Shown: positions 1-8,826 of the stretch, piece after piece
How positions within the stretch are numbered: the stretch's first letter is position 1
Layout of the letters: each line of letters opens with the position of its first letter
Assembly (NCBI GenBank): GCA_963819975.1
Contig: CAWFYE010000002.1
Span: 372,001-436,000, forward strand
Length of the DNA: 64,000 nucleotides
Origin: Palsa-1392 sp963819975
GTDB taxonomy: Bacteria > Verrucomicrobiota > Verrucomicrobiia > Chthoniobacterales > UBA10450
Reading direction: 5' to 3'
Translations under genes and position numbers: made by a program
The notes under the pieces: generated by a model
What the model saw: the letters and a program-made list of their open reading frames with translations, nothing else
Databases searched by the model: none
What the model was told of the DNA's origin: nothing

Positions 1-258
1 GTGGCGAATATTCTCGCTGCCTCGGGTGCCGGCATCGTGCAAATACGGGAAGAAGTCGGGGCCGACATCAACCCGTTGCGCAAGCTCGGCGTGCCAAATT
101 TCAGTCCCATCCAGGATAGCCGCTTCTACTTCAACTATCACCACACCGCTGCGGACACGCTCGACAAAATCGATCCGCACGAGCTGGCCGAGAACGCTGC
201 AATCAATGCCGTCCTTGCCTATGGGCTGGCCAATCTCGAGCAGCCTCTGCCGCGTTGA
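1..258 (+). CDS. M28-type zinc aminopeptidase, C-terminal end (5' end outside window)
   Basis: The reading frame is open from the first base, so the gene starts upstream and only its last 85 residues are visible. The segment YHHTAADTLDKID matches the C-terminal zinc-ligand region of M28 (glutamyl carboxypeptidase/aminopeptidase) metallopeptidases, where a His followed by T-x-x-D-T and an I-D pair is characteristic. It is followed by the usual helix ending AYGLANLEQPLPR. Proteins of this family are normally exported peptidases that trim N-terminal residues, but signal peptide and main metal ligands lie outside the window. The assignment rests on this short motif only. Confidence 0.6.
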   Translation: MANILAASGAGIVQIREEVGADINPLRKLGVPNFSPIQDSRFYFNYHHTAADTLDKIDPHELAENAAINAVLAYGLANLEQPLPR

Positions 259-280
259 GGATTGGCTGCTATCTTAGGTG

Positions 281-1219
281 ATGGAACATTCATCCGTTAC
301 TCGACGCGAGGCGACGCGACTAATCGGCGGCGCGGCGGCGGCAGCGGCGATTTGGCCCTGGCGGTCGGGCGCGGTTGAGAATGCCGCCTCCAGCAGGATT
401 CTCCGCGTCATCCCATCGAGCGGCGAAAAAATTCCGGCGGTCGGCCTCGGCACTTCGCGCACATTCGATGTCGGCCGTTCGCCTAACGAACGCAAGCCGC
501 TCCAGGAAGTGCTTCGGCGTTTCACGCAGCTCGGCGGTAAAGTAATCGATACCTCGCCGATGTACGGCCGGTCCGAGGAGGTGATCGGCGATCTCGTCGC
601 GGAGTTGAAACTGCGCGACGAACTCTTCTTCGCGACCAAGGTCTGGACGACCGGGAAACAGGCCGGGATCGACTCGATGGAGCGTTCGCTCGCGCTTCTT
701 AAGACGAAACGGATCGACCTGATGCAGGTGCACAACCTGGTCGATCTCGACACGCAGCTCGCCACGGTGCGTGCTTGGAAGGAAGAAGGGCGGGTGCGTT
801 ACGTCGGGGTCACCCATTATGTGGAGTCGGCCTTGCCGGCGCTGGAGAAAGTCTTGCAGCGCGAGAAGCTCGATTTTTTGCAGATCAATTACTCGATCAT
901 CGAGCGCGAAGCGGAAAAGCGTGTCCTGCCGCTGGCGCGCGAGCGCGGGGTCGCGGTTCTGATCAATCGCCCGTTCGCCCGTGGGAACTTGTCCTCGCGT
1001 CTGCGGAGTAAGCCGCTGCCGGATTGGGCGGGGGAGTTCGATTGCAAATCGTGGGCGCAATTTCTTCTCAAGTGGATCCTGGCTAACGAAGCTGTGACCT
1101 GTGCCATCCCGGCGACGAGCGATCCGCGCCATCTGGAGGACAACATGCGCGGCGGAGTGGGCCGCCTGCCGGATGTGAAGATGTGCGAGCGCATGGCGCA
1201 GTTCGTGGGCGGCCTGTAG
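281..1219 (+). CDS. Aldo/keto reductase with Tat-type leader
   Basis: The N-terminus has a twin-arginine run (VTRREATRLIGG) followed by an alanine-rich hydrophobic stretch, which suggests Tat export of a folded, cofactor-bound enzyme. After residue 45 comes the aldo/keto reductase core: IPAVGLGTSRTFDVG, then DTSPMYGRSEEVIGDL carrying the catalytic Asp/Tyr region, then FFATKVWT with the active-site Lys, then DLMQVHNL. Such enzymes reduce aldehydes or ketones with NADPH; the substrate cannot be told. GTG at 278 directly precedes ATG 281 in frame, and I prefer the ATG. The 3' end lies 15 bases before the next gene, so the two may be co-transcribed. Confidence 0.8.
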   Translation: MEHSSVTRREATRLIGGAAAAAAIWPWRSGAVENAASSRILRVIPSSGEKIPAVGLGTSRTFDVGRSPNERKPLQEVLRRFTQLGGKVIDTSPMYGRSEEVIGDLVAELKLRDELFFATKVWTTGKQAGIDSMERSLALLKTKRIDLMQVHNLVDLDTQLATVRAWKEEGRVRYVGVTHYVESALPALEKVLQREKLDFLQINYSIIEREAEKRVLPLARERGVAVLINRPFARGNLSSRLRSKPLPDWAGEFDCKSWAQFLLKWILANEAVTCAIPATSDPRHLEDNMRGGVGRLPDVKMCERMAQFVGGL

Positions 1220-1234
1220 GATTTGCTTGACGAT

Positions 1235-1984
1235 ATGGCGAACATCCTGCGGGTCGCGATGTGGTCCGGACCGCGCAATATCTCGACCGCCATGATGCGC
1301 GCCTGGGAGAATCGGGCCGACACGGTGGTGGTGGACGAGCCGCTTTATGCGTTTTACCTCGCATCGACCGGGAAAGATCATCCGATGGCACGCGAGGTCA
1401 TCGCAGCGGGCGAAACGGATTGGCGTAAAATGATGACTGCGTTGACGACGGGCGTTCCCCCATCAGGGCACAAAGGTCCCTCCCACATTTTTTATCAGAA
1501 ACAGATGACGCACCATCTGCTCCCGGAGATCGAACGGGATTGGCTGACTCGCTTAACGAATTGTTTTCTCATCCGCGACCCGGCCGAAGTGATCGTCTCT
1601 TATCTGAAGAAGAACGAAGACCCGACGGAAAAGGATCTTGGCTTTCCGCAGCAGGCGGAGATTTTCGAATTTATCCGGACGCAAACCGGCGCAATTCCGC
1701 CGGTAATCGATGCGCGCGACTTTCTGCAAAATCCAGAGCGAATGCTGCGCCGCTTATGCGGTGCGCTCGAGATAGCCTTTGATTCGGCCATGCTTTCCTG
1801 GCCGCCGGGTTTGCGGGAATCGGACGGCGTCTGGGCAAAACATTGGTATGGCGATGTAATCAAGTCGACCGGGTTCGAGCCTTATCGCGAACGACGCGCG
1901 GAAGTGCCGGACCGCTTGCGCGACATCGAGGCGCGTTGCCGCGAGTCCTACGATCTCCTTCGTCCATACCGCCTGCGATTGTAG
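1235..1984 (+). CDS. Sulfotransferase-like P-loop protein
   Basis: A 249-residue cytosolic protein of the sulfotransferase fold. The N-terminal phosphate loop reads VAMWSGPRNISTAMMR (residues 7-22), the 5'-phosphosulfate-binding position. CFLIRDPAEVIVSY (residues 110-123), with R114 and S122, matches the 3'-phosphate-binding motif. TTG at 1223 is in frame upstream, but ATG 1235 starts right at the conserved strand and is preferred. The aminotransferase-like gene at 4043 belongs to a family that in plants (branched-chain-aminotransferase-like proteins) is fused to just this kind of domain, so the two probably work together. Here an S9 peptidase on the other strand separates them. The substrate is unknown. 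Confidence 0.7.
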   Translation: MANILRVAMWSGPRNISTAMMRAWENRADTVVVDEPLYAFYLASTGKDHPMAREVIAAGETDWRKMMTALTTGVPPSGHKGPSHIFYQKQMTHHLLPEIERDWLTRLTNCFLIRDPAEVIVSYLKKNEDPTEKDLGFPQQAEIFEFIRTQTGAIPPVIDARDFLQNPERMLRRLCGALEIAFDSAMLSWPPGLRESDGVWAKHWYGDVIKSTGFEPYRERRAEVPDRLRDIEARCRESYDLLRPYRLRL

Positions 1985-1994
1985 CGGCCAGATC

Positions 1995-3989
1995 TTATTT
2001 CAGCAGATAGTCGCGGATGAACTGCACCGTGGCGTAGAACATGTAGTCCGCATTTTTCTTTTTCCCGAAGCCGTGTCCTTCGTCTTTGCCAAGCATGTAC
2101 CAGACGGGCGTCTTTTGTTTCTTAAGCGTGGCGACGATCTGCTCCGCTTCTGACTTCGGGACGCGCGGATCGTTCGCGCCCTGCACAACAAAGAGCGGCT
2201 TGGTAATTTTCCTGGCGTTGTTCAAGGCAGCGATTCGCTCCATGAAGGCGGCCATTTTCGGATCGCGCTCGTCGCCATACTCGACCCGACGCAGGTCGCG
2301 GCGGTAGCTCTCGGTGTTCTTGAGAAATGTCGCGAGGTTGGAAATGCCGACGATGTCGACCGCGCAGCGAATTCGGTCGGCGTAATTGGTCGCAACTTCC
2401 AGGACCATGAAGCCGCCGTAGGAGCCGCCGTAGGCCATGACGCGGCCAGCATCGAGCTGTGGTTGGGTTTTGATCCAATCGAGCAGACTGGCGATGTCCT
2501 TGTAGGAGTCTTCGCGTTTGAATCCGTTGTCGAGGAGGAGAAAGGATTTTCCGTAACCGGCCGAGCCGCGAACGTTAGGCAAAATCATCGCGCAACCGAG
2601 TTCGTTGAAGAGGTAGTTGTTCCGCCCGGCGAAACCAGCCCGCGCTTGTGACTCCGGGCCGCCGTGAATGTTTACGATCACGGGACGCGGTCCTGGAAAT
2701 TTCTTCGGGTCGGGCTGGTAAAGGAAGCCGGTGATCTCACGGCCATCGAAGGATTTCCAGCTGACGAGTTTCGGTTCCACGAAGCGGTCTGCCGGGATGC
2801 CGCCGGTTTCGCTCGTCGTCCAGCGGGTCGCGAGATTTTTCGGCGCGTCGGGCGACCAGGTGTAAACGTCGGAGGGCGAACGCGCGCTGTTGACGTTAAA
2901 GGCGAGCCGATTTTGCGGTGCGCCACGCTGCCATTTCAGGCCGGAAACAATCGAGGCGGAAATCGGTGGATCGAAGACCGGGCCGGGCTGGACAGTGGCG
3001 GTCATTTTACCGTCGCGCATTGCCAAACCGATGACGTGCAGCGTGCTCATGCCGTTTTCGTTCAAGGTGTAGGCGATGCGCTCTCCGTCTCCGCTCAGGT
3101 CCCAATCGTCGACGTCGAACTTCGCGTCCGGCAGGAGATAAGTGTGCTCTTTGGTTGTGAGATCGATGTAGGCGAGTCGCTGGAATTCCGATTCGCGATC
3201 GGTTGTGGCGAATATGCCTTTGCCATCCCTCGCAAAAAGCGCATGCGAGTAAGCAACCTTCTCGGCATCCTCCGCCGGCCGAGGCGTCAGTTCGGTCTTC
3301 GAGCCCGTCTTGGTATCAAAAAGCCAGAGATAGCTTTCGTTGATCGAGATGTACTCGAGGACGAGAAGCTGCGTGCCGTCCGGCGACCAATCCTCGACCT
3401 GCCAACCGCCGCCCTTTACCTCCGCGAGCAAGCGATCGCTCCTGGGATCGTTAGGCGATTCGAGATAAATGTCCGTATCGGCGCCATTCCGCCGGGTGGA
3501 GGTGTAGGCGATCTGTTGCCCATCGCGACTCCAGACCGGGCTGGAGTTGCGCGATTTGCCATCGGTCAGCAAGGTCGCTTCGCCGGTCGCGAAGTCGTAG
3601 CGATAGTTTTGATTGAACTCATTTCCGCCCGCACTTTTGGAGAAGACAAAGAAAGCGCCGGCCCGCGGATCGAAGCTCGCGTCGTTGATGCGATCGGCAA
3701 AGAAAGTGAGTTGGGTGCGCGCGCCCCCGGGCTGGGTAACGAGGTGCACCTGGTTGGTGTCACCAAAGCGCGTCAGGATGAGCATCTCTGGTTTGCTTGG
3801 ATGCCAATCGAGAAACGCGGCGGCGCGGCTTTCCGTGTAGCGGCCGACCTGCTCGGCGATTGCCGCCGGGATCGGCGGCACGCCATCGAGCACAAGGCTG
3901 TCGGGCGCGGGAAGCGATGCGGCCGGCGGCTCCGCGGCGAGGAGCATGGCCGGAAAAAGGAGCGAGAGCAGGAGATGACGAGCGTTCAT
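1995..3989 (-). CDS. Secreted S9 prolyl-oligopeptidase-family serine peptidase
   Basis: A 664-residue protein with a signal peptide (MNARHLLLSLLFPAMLLAA). A WD40-like beta-propeller occupies about residues 50-390, with recurring W-S-x-D-G-x-x and S-x-D-G motifs. The C-terminal alpha/beta-hydrolase domain carries the triad: the nucleophile in YGGSYGGF is S523, the acid in GANDPRVP is D607 and the base in EGHGFG is H639. This layout is that of dipeptidyl/acylaminoacyl peptidases that cut short peptides in the periplasm. A TTG lies 12 bases upstream in frame; ATG 3989 begins a clean signal peptide and is chosen. The gene is convergent with the sulfotransferase and divergent from the aminotransferase-like gene. 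Confidence 0.88.
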   Translation of the reverse strand: MNARHLLLSLLFPAMLLAAEPPAASLPAPDSLVLDGVPPIPAAIAEQVGRYTESRAAAFLDWHPSKPEMLILTRFGDTNQVHLVTQPGGARTQLTFFADRINDASFDPRAGAFFVFSKSAGGNEFNQNYRYDFATGEATLLTDGKSRNSSPVWSRDGQQIAYTSTRRNGADTDIYLESPNDPRSDRLLAEVKGGGWQVEDWSPDGTQLLVLEYISINESYLWLFDTKTGSKTELTPRPAEDAEKVAYSHALFARDGKGIFATTDRESEFQRLAYIDLTTKEHTYLLPDAKFDVDDWDLSGDGERIAYTLNENGMSTLHVIGLAMRDGKMTATVQPGPVFDPPISASIVSGLKWQRGAPQNRLAFNVNSARSPSDVYTWSPDAPKNLATRWTTSETGGIPADRFVEPKLVSWKSFDGREITGFLYQPDPKKFPGPRPVIVNIHGGPESQARAGFAGRNNYLFNELGCAMILPNVRGSAGYGKSFLLLDNGFKREDSYKDIASLLDWIKTQPQLDAGRVMAYGGSYGGFMVLEVATNYADRIRCAVDIVGISNLATFLKNTESYRRDLRRVEYGDERDPKMAAFMERIAALNNARKITKPLFVVQGANDPRVPKSEAEQIVATLKKQKTPVWYMLGKDEGHGFGKKKNADYMFYATVQFIRDYLLK

Positions 3990-4042
3990 ATGTGTGTCCA
4001 ATATGCTAAACAGTCAGGCGACGATGGAAACGGGGAAAAGAA

Positions 4043-4945
4043 ATGCTCCAGGAATTTAACGAAAAAAACCGCGACCTGATGGTGAACATCAACGGGCTGC
4101 TGGTGCATCGCGACAAGGCGGCGATCAGCCCATTCGATTCCGCGGTCCAGGGCGGGGATGCGGTCTGGGAAGGCCTGCGGCTTTATAACGGACGCATCTT
4201 CAAACTCTACGAACATCTCGATCGTCTCTACCGTTCCGCGGCTGCGCTTTCCTTCGTTGAGATTCCGCCTAACAAAAAGATTATCGCAGAAATCAAGCGC
4301 ACTCTCGCCGCCAATCGAATGCGCGACGGCGTCCACATTCGCCTCACTCTGACGCGCGGAGTGAAGATCACCTCGGGGATGGATCCCCGGCTGAACCAAG
4401 GTGGCCCGACTCTCATCGTGCTCGCCGAGCACAAGGCGCCGGTTTACGCAAAGAGCGGCCTAACCTTGGTCACGAGCAAAATGCGCCGACCTCCGCCGGA
4501 GGTGCTCGATCCACGCATTCATCACGCCAACCTCCTCAATTCCATCCTGGCCAAAATCGAAGCGAACGCCGCGGGAGCGGACGACGCCCTCATGCTTGAT
4601 CTCTCTGGTCACATCGCCGAGACGAATGCGACCCACATTTTTGCGGTCCGGAGTTGCGAAGTTGCGACCAGTCGGGTCGTCGCCTGCCCGGAAGGGATCA
4701 CCCGCGCGACCGTCCTGGAGATTTGTGCTGCGGAGAAAATCCCGCACATCGAGACTTACCTGACGTTGGAAGATCTTTATCAAGCCGATGAAGTTTTCTG
4801 CACCGGCACGATGGGCGAACTGGCGGGCGTGACAGAGATCGATCACCGCACCATCGGTGACGGTGCGATTGGTCCGATGACGCGGCGCCTGGGCGAACAT
4901 TTTGCCCAACGAACCGCGACCGATGGAGTCCATGTCGCGGATTAG
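4043..4945 (+). CDS. Class IV aminotransferase (BCAT/D-AAT) homologue lacking the PLP lysine
   Basis: The 300-residue sequence has the whole class IV fold: INGLLVHRDKAAISPFDSAVQGGDAVWEGLR at the N-terminus (residues about 16-46 in two conserved blocks), NLLNSILAKIEAN, ALMLDLSGHIAETNATHIF and the G-T-M-G-E-L block near residue 257. In active enzymes the Schiff-base lysine sits three residues before the Asn of N-Y/L-L, as in I-K-S-L-N-L-L. Here that block is RIHHANLL and the position is His160 (codon 4520-4522). The same His-His replacement occurs, to my recollection, in the plant BCAT-like proteins that carry a fused sulfotransferase domain. The protein therefore probably is not a normal transaminase. 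A start ATG with a GGGGAAAAG ribosome site precedes it. Confidence 0.75.
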   Translation: MLQEFNEKNRDLMVNINGLLVHRDKAAISPFDSAVQGGDAVWEGLRLYNGRIFKLYEHLDRLYRSAAALSFVEIPPNKKIIAEIKRTLAANRMRDGVHIRLTLTRGVKITSGMDPRLNQGGPTLIVLAEHKAPVYAKSGLTLVTSKMRRPPPEVLDPRIHHANLLNSILAKIEANAAGADDALMLDLSGHIAETNATHIFAVRSCEVATSRVVACPEGITRATVLEICAAEKIPHIETYLTLEDLYQADEVFCTGTMGELAGVTEIDHRTIGDGAIGPMTRRLGEHFAQRTATDGVHVAD

Positions 4946-5053
4946 CCGCGCCCAATTTTCGGCAAACGCAGAACGCGATCGACGGGGGGCCTACAGGGTT
5001 GCCAAAGGACACGTGGAGCGTTGAAATGTCGTCCAGCGGGCGTATCCTGTAAC

Positions 5054-5356
5054 ATGAAAACGTTAAAGCTGGCGCTCGGCATGGCCGTCGTGAGTCTCGT
5101 TGGAATCGGAATATCTGCTGGGGATTCGTTGGCGAAGGCTGTCGAAGGTAAAGGCCCCGACAAGGACGGGAAGCAGAAGCTCGTTTTTGTGACGGGCTCA
5201 CACATTCCTCAACGCGTTCGGGTTAAGTCGATTGGCACGGATACAGCCTCTCCGGTGCGAGTCTATACCCGGGCAGAGATAGATAGGACGGGCCGATTCA
5301 CCACACCCGGAATCCTGGTTCAGGATCCGTCCATCACAATCCTCGGCGCTCACTAA
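5054..5356 (+). CDS. Small exported protein resembling a TonB-receptor plug start
   Basis: The 100-residue product starts MKTLKLALGMAVVSLVGIGIS, a signal peptide, followed by a Lys/Asp-rich linker. The rest has VFVTGSHIPQRV, then ASPVRVYTRAEIDRTGR, then GILVQDPSITI. This order (VTGSRIP, SPV-x-V, EIxRTG, L-x-x-P-S) is that of the first 55 residues of the plug domain of TonB-dependent outer-membrane receptors, but the gene stops there with no barrel. It could be a free-standing plug-like regulator, a remnant of a receptor gene, or chance similarity. An in-frame ATG exists at 5021, but ATG 5054 starts the signal peptide. Confidence 0.55.
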   Translation: MKTLKLALGMAVVSLVGIGISAGDSLAKAVEGKGPDKDGKQKLVFVTGSHIPQRVRVKSIGTDTASPVRVYTRAEIDRTGRFTTPGILVQDPSITILGAH

Positions 5357-5389
5357 GAGCCAAGGTTTTTCGGTAATTTAGAACGGTGA

Positions 5390-5410
5390 CGGTTGGCGCA
5401 ATGCCAACCG
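5390..5410. terminator. Possible hairpin in the 5357-5754 intergenic region
   Basis: A perfect 8-bp stem CGGTTGGC/GCCAACCG with a 5-base loop lies 33 bases after the plug-like gene; a short T run follows about 10 bases later. It may end that transcript. Apart from this hairpin I see nothing convincing in the roughly 400 bases up to 5755. Confidence 0.3.
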
Positions 5411-5754
5411 GACGTCGTCTTTTGCGGGCGCCCGCCATTGCCGCCCTCTGCGAACGCAGTCTTTTTGGGGAGGCAATTTTCAAGTTCTCCCAGTGGCTCA
5501 CCCCTCGGCCACCGATTCCACCGCGGCGTTCCTTCCGTTTGCCACGTTCTGCTGATTGGTCGCGCTGACGACCACGGGTTAAATCGAGTTCACTCTCTTC
5601 AATTCGCCTTTGGGAGGAGGATAGCCTCATGGCTGCACGTCCTGCCCCCTTTTAGTTGAAATCAGAAAACGGGTACCGCGGAGCGGGACTCGCGACCAGG
5701 TCCGGCGTCATATGATTGCTGGCACGGACGCTGCTTATAGAAACCATAGATAAT

Positions 5755-6333
5755 ATGATTTTCGTAAGCCTCGACCCTTTTGCCGTCAAACGGTTCTTCC
5801 TCTTTCTCCTCGCCGCGATCGCGTTTTCCTGCATCTCCTGCTTCGGTCAATCCATTTTCCTGACCGTAAAGAACACGCCTTACGACAAACAAATGACCCG
5901 CATCCGCCCGATCTTGATCGGGGAAGGCCGGCCCGCAAAAAACGAGGTCTCCCTCAGGATTGTGAATTACTGGATGGGGGATCTGCGGGCGATTCCCTAC
6001 GGATTTACGAAAAAGTGGAAGACTCCAGCCGAAACTCTGTCGGGCGCGCCGGCCGATTGTAAAGCCAAGGCGGTGGCTCTTTATGAGAGAATGCAGGCTC
6101 ATGGTGCGACCAATATGCGCCTCGTGATCGGCAAAAGGGCGACCACCAGTCGGAGTACACATGCCTGGGTGGAATGGGAGACCGGAAGCGGCACCTACAT
6201 TTTAGATCCGACGTTCAATTGGCGCGCCTTCCAAGGCAAGGAAATAGGCGGGCGATCCTACGTTCCGTACTACGCGTATGAGGGAACCCGCAAGTTGCGC
6301 GCGTCCTCGACGACGATGGTGGCTCAAAACTAA
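5755..6333 (+). CDS. Exported transglutaminase-like cysteine peptidase
   Basis: The 192-residue protein begins with MIFVSLDPFAVKRFF and a strongly hydrophobic segment ending in CISCFG, so it is exported or lipid-anchored. The triad of the transglutaminase-like (bacterial papain-fold) superfamily is visible: Cys102 in PADCKAKAVALY, His136 in STHAWVEW and Asp151 in YILDPTFNW, in the right order and spacing. Small proteins of this type act as peptidases or amidases in the cell envelope. Upstream in-frame ATG 5716 would add 13 poorly conserved residues, so 5755 is preferred. The partner is unknown; the gene stands alone. Confidence 0.65.
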   Translation: MIFVSLDPFAVKRFFLFLLAAIAFSCISCFGQSIFLTVKNTPYDKQMTRIRPILIGEGRPAKNEVSLRIVNYWMGDLRAIPYGFTKKWKTPAETLSGAPADCKAKAVALYERMQAHGATNMRLVIGKRATTSRSTHAWVEWETGSGTYILDPTFNWRAFQGKEIGGRSYVPYYAYEGTRKLRASSTTMVAQN

Positions 6334-6620
6334 TCTTTTCGCGTCCCGACGGATCGCCGCCAGAAGGGCGCTGGGTGTTCTGTGCAACCGGACCTTGCAG
6401 AGTCCGGCTGAATTGCGGGATCATCCGACGATCCGTTGCAACTGCTACTGGAGCCGAGAAGCTTTCTCAGACTCCAGCACTTAACGTTCCCGGCATGATC
6501 TTTTCCCCATAGACTCGATGATGGGGCGGCCTGCGAAACATTCCTTTATGGAGGCGAGATTTTCATTGCCAATCGGAAGTTGATTTTCTACTATCCGTTT
6601 TTTGTAAGTATGGAAATTAT

Positions 6621-7970
6621 ATGCCATTTTTAACCGTCTCGTTCTCTCCCAGGGTTCTCTTTTTGGTCCTCTGGCTTGCTCCGTCGATCGGTATGGCCGG
6701 GGACGTTGTTCTCCAAAAAGCGCCGCCATTAACGATTCGCCAGGCGCCCGACTTTCCGGAAAATCTCGCTCGCTATCATTTCGGTGCAGACGTTAAAGCG
6801 ACGCCCGAGGGCGCTTCGCTGGCCAAGCTGCAACTAAGCGCTAACGGACAGGATCAGAATACCTCCGCGGCCGCGCTGCTCTGCGACGATCCGACTACCG
6901 GCTACCGGCTCTCCGCCGGAGCGTCGTCCATCCTGGTTTCATTGCCTAACATTGAGAATATCCAGAGCGTTTCTTTCCTAAACGACGGCGCCCAAGGGGA
7001 GATGACGATCGCCATCTCGAATGCGGACGTCCCAGAGAACAGCCCCGAATGGCACCGCATCAATAGCAGTGTCCTGGTGCAGGGACCCGTCGCCATGATG
7101 ATCGGTCCGAGCGAGGCCAAATATGTGAAACTGAGTTTTAACACTACTCAGTCCGGTCGCATTGCCGCCTTTGGAGTTTACGCAACTCCGGCCCTCTCCG
7201 ACTTCACAATGCCGCGCCCGCGCAAGGTGAGCTTTGAGGAAAGCTCCGCCAGTTTCGCCCTGATCAACTTCAATTTCAGCGACGTGCATGCAAAAGCGCG
7301 CGCCTTGTATGTGAGCTCCGGCGATGTCAACCGGGTGAATGCCATGATCGATGACCAGTCGGCGACCGCCTACCAATTCGCCCCGGACGACGCCGCTCCC
7401 ACGGCCGTGATCGATCTTGGGCGGGAACGCAATCTCAGCCGTCTTTCGGCCCTCTACGCTTCGCAAGCGGGCAGCGTCGATTTCTACGTCCTGAATCAAC
7501 TCCCGGCCGGCGCTAATGACACAAACGCCAGCCAAGCAGATATTCAGCAGATCGCGAATGTCGGTCAAGGCGCAGAGTCGCCTCCATCGTTGGTCATCAG
7601 CGAGCAAGCGTTTGCCGGACTCAAACCTGTCGGTTCGGTCGTGAGCACCGGGGAAGGCTGTGCGTCTGTGAATTTTCCCGAGGTCACTGGTCGGTATGTG
7701 ATGTTAAAATGGCATCCGGCCACTGGCGGCGAAGTTTTTTCGATCGCGCAAGTTGCGGCCTTCGGTCCGGCGAAACCCGTCGGCACCTCCGGCGAGCCCG
7801 CCGCTGAGCAAAGAGACGGGAAGGAAATGTTCGACGGGAAAGACATTCTCGATAACAAAGATATCCCGGCGGAAGGTGAGGCGCTTGCTCCCGCGGAAGG
7901 CCCCCCTCCGGCGCTCCCGTTTGTGCCTCCATTCACCTTCATCCCGCAGGTGCCGCCCACCAGCCCCTAA
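6621..7970 (+). CDS. Secreted two-domain beta-sandwich protein of unknown function
   Basis: A 449-residue protein with a signal peptide (PRVLFLVLWLAPSIGMAG). Two similar modules follow. In each, a D-D-x-x-x-T-x-Y block (LLCDDPTTGYRL; MIDDQSATAYQF) is followed by a hydrophobic strand and a later run in which VKLSFN or VMLKWHPATG precedes a FGVYA or VAAFGPA ending. This is reminiscent of discoidin/F5-8C carbohydrate-binding domains, but I cannot prove the match. The last 60 residues are rich in Asp, Glu and Pro. The TAA stop lies inside a CCTAACG motif copy. I do not recognise a named family. Confidence 0.6.
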   Translation: MPFLTVSFSPRVLFLVLWLAPSIGMAGDVVLQKAPPLTIRQAPDFPENLARYHFGADVKATPEGASLAKLQLSANGQDQNTSAAALLCDDPTTGYRLSAGASSILVSLPNIENIQSVSFLNDGAQGEMTIAISNADVPENSPEWHRINSSVLVQGPVAMMIGPSEAKYVKLSFNTTQSGRIAAFGVYATPALSDFTMPRPRKVSFEESSASFALINFNFSDVHAKARALYVSSGDVNRVNAMIDDQSATAYQFAPDDAAPTAVIDLGRERNLSRLSALYASQAGSVDFYVLNQLPAGANDTNASQADIQQIANVGQGAESPPSLVISEQAFAGLKPVGSVVSTGEGCASVNFPEVTGRYVMLKWHPATGGEVFSIAQVAAFGPAKPVGTSGEPAAEQRDGKEMFDGKDILDNKDIPAEGEALAPAEGPPPALPFVPPFTFIPQVPPTSP

Positions 7971-8100
7971 CGTAACCAGCTTCGACTGCGAGGGCCCGTC
8001 CGCTGATGTGAAAACGTCGGTTGGCGGGTTTCGCGTTTCCCGGGTGGGAAACAACGAGCACGATCGGGTCAGGGCGAAGCGATCCGCCCAGGAACTCCCG

Positions 8101-8730
8101 CTATTCGGCAGCGGTCGGAGCAGCGGTCGCCTCGGTGCCGAGCGGCTCGCCGACCGAATAACGCGTAAAGCGCCGGATGACGATGTTTTCGCCGATCTCG
8201 GCAATTTTCGACGCGATCAATTCTTTGATCGTGAGATCAGGATTCTTGATGAAGCCCTGTTCCAGCAGACAGACCGTGCTGTAAAACTTGTCGAGTTTTC
8301 CGTCGACGATTTTCGCCAGCACATTCTCCGGCTTGCCTTTCACCTGCGCGGCATAGATTGCACGCTCTGATTCGACAATCGCGGCGGGGACTTCGTCGCG
8401 GCTCACGTAAAGCGGCTGGGCGGCGGCGATGTGAAGAGTAATGTCTTTCACAAAAGCGCGGAAGCCTTCGTTCTTGGCCACGAAATCCGTCTCGCAGTTC
8501 ACTTCCACCAAAACGCCAACCTTCCCTTGAAGGTGAATGTAGGAAGCGACGATGCCTTCCTTGGTCGCGCGGGCCGACTTTTTGCTCGCGCTCGCGATTC
8601 CTTTGGTTCGGAGGAGCGTCTCGGCCTTTTCGAGATCACCACCGGCCTCGGTCAGGGCGCGTTTGCAGTCCATGAAGCCCGCGTTGGTCTTTTCGCGCAG
8701 TTGTTTGACGGTTTGAGGATTGATTTCCAT
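8101..8730 (-). CDS. tsf: Elongation factor Ts
   Basis: The product releases GDP from EF-Tu. Its 209 residues start MEINPQTVKQLREKTNAGFMDCKRAL, the canonical N-terminal UBA-like module with the T-x-A-G-x-x-D-C-K-x-A-L signature. KSARATKEGIVASYIHLQGKVGVLVEVNCETDFVAKN, the EF-Tu contact and core region, follows. At 209 residues it is the short form with one dimerisation core, not the roughly 280-residue E. coli form. ATG 8730 is preferred over the longer frame because conserved sequence begins there. The gene lies 96 bases downstream of rpsB in the usual rpsB-tsf order. Confidence 0.95.
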   Translation of the reverse strand: MEINPQTVKQLREKTNAGFMDCKRALTEAGGDLEKAETLLRTKGIASASKKSARATKEGIVASYIHLQGKVGVLVEVNCETDFVAKNEGFRAFVKDITLHIAAAQPLYVSRDEVPAAIVESERAIYAAQVKGKPENVLAKIVDGKLDKFYSTVCLLEQGFIKNPDLTIKELIASKIAEIGENIVIRRFTRYSVGEPLGTEATAAPTAAE

Positions 8731-8826
8731 GAATGAAGAAAAGTTGAGATTTATTAGTTGAGGGTTGAGAGACGAGACAGGAACCGGATTCGCTCGACTC
8801 TCAACCACCGGCTCTCAAAAGCGTCG

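Noticed and set aside
320..1381. Long open frame (353 codons) on the minus strand opposite the aldo/keto reductase
   Set aside because: Its translation is rich in Arg, His and Pro without any family motif; such frames are common opposite high-G+C genes.
2664..4079. 471-codon plus-strand frame opposite the S9 peptidase
   Set aside because: The minus strand carries a complete catalytic triad and signal peptide; the plus frame has no motif and is a codon-bias shadow.
6388..6407. Hairpin CCGGAC/GTCCGG in the gap before 6621 as a terminator
   Set aside because: The stem is only 6 bp with an 8-base loop and no T run; too weak to call.
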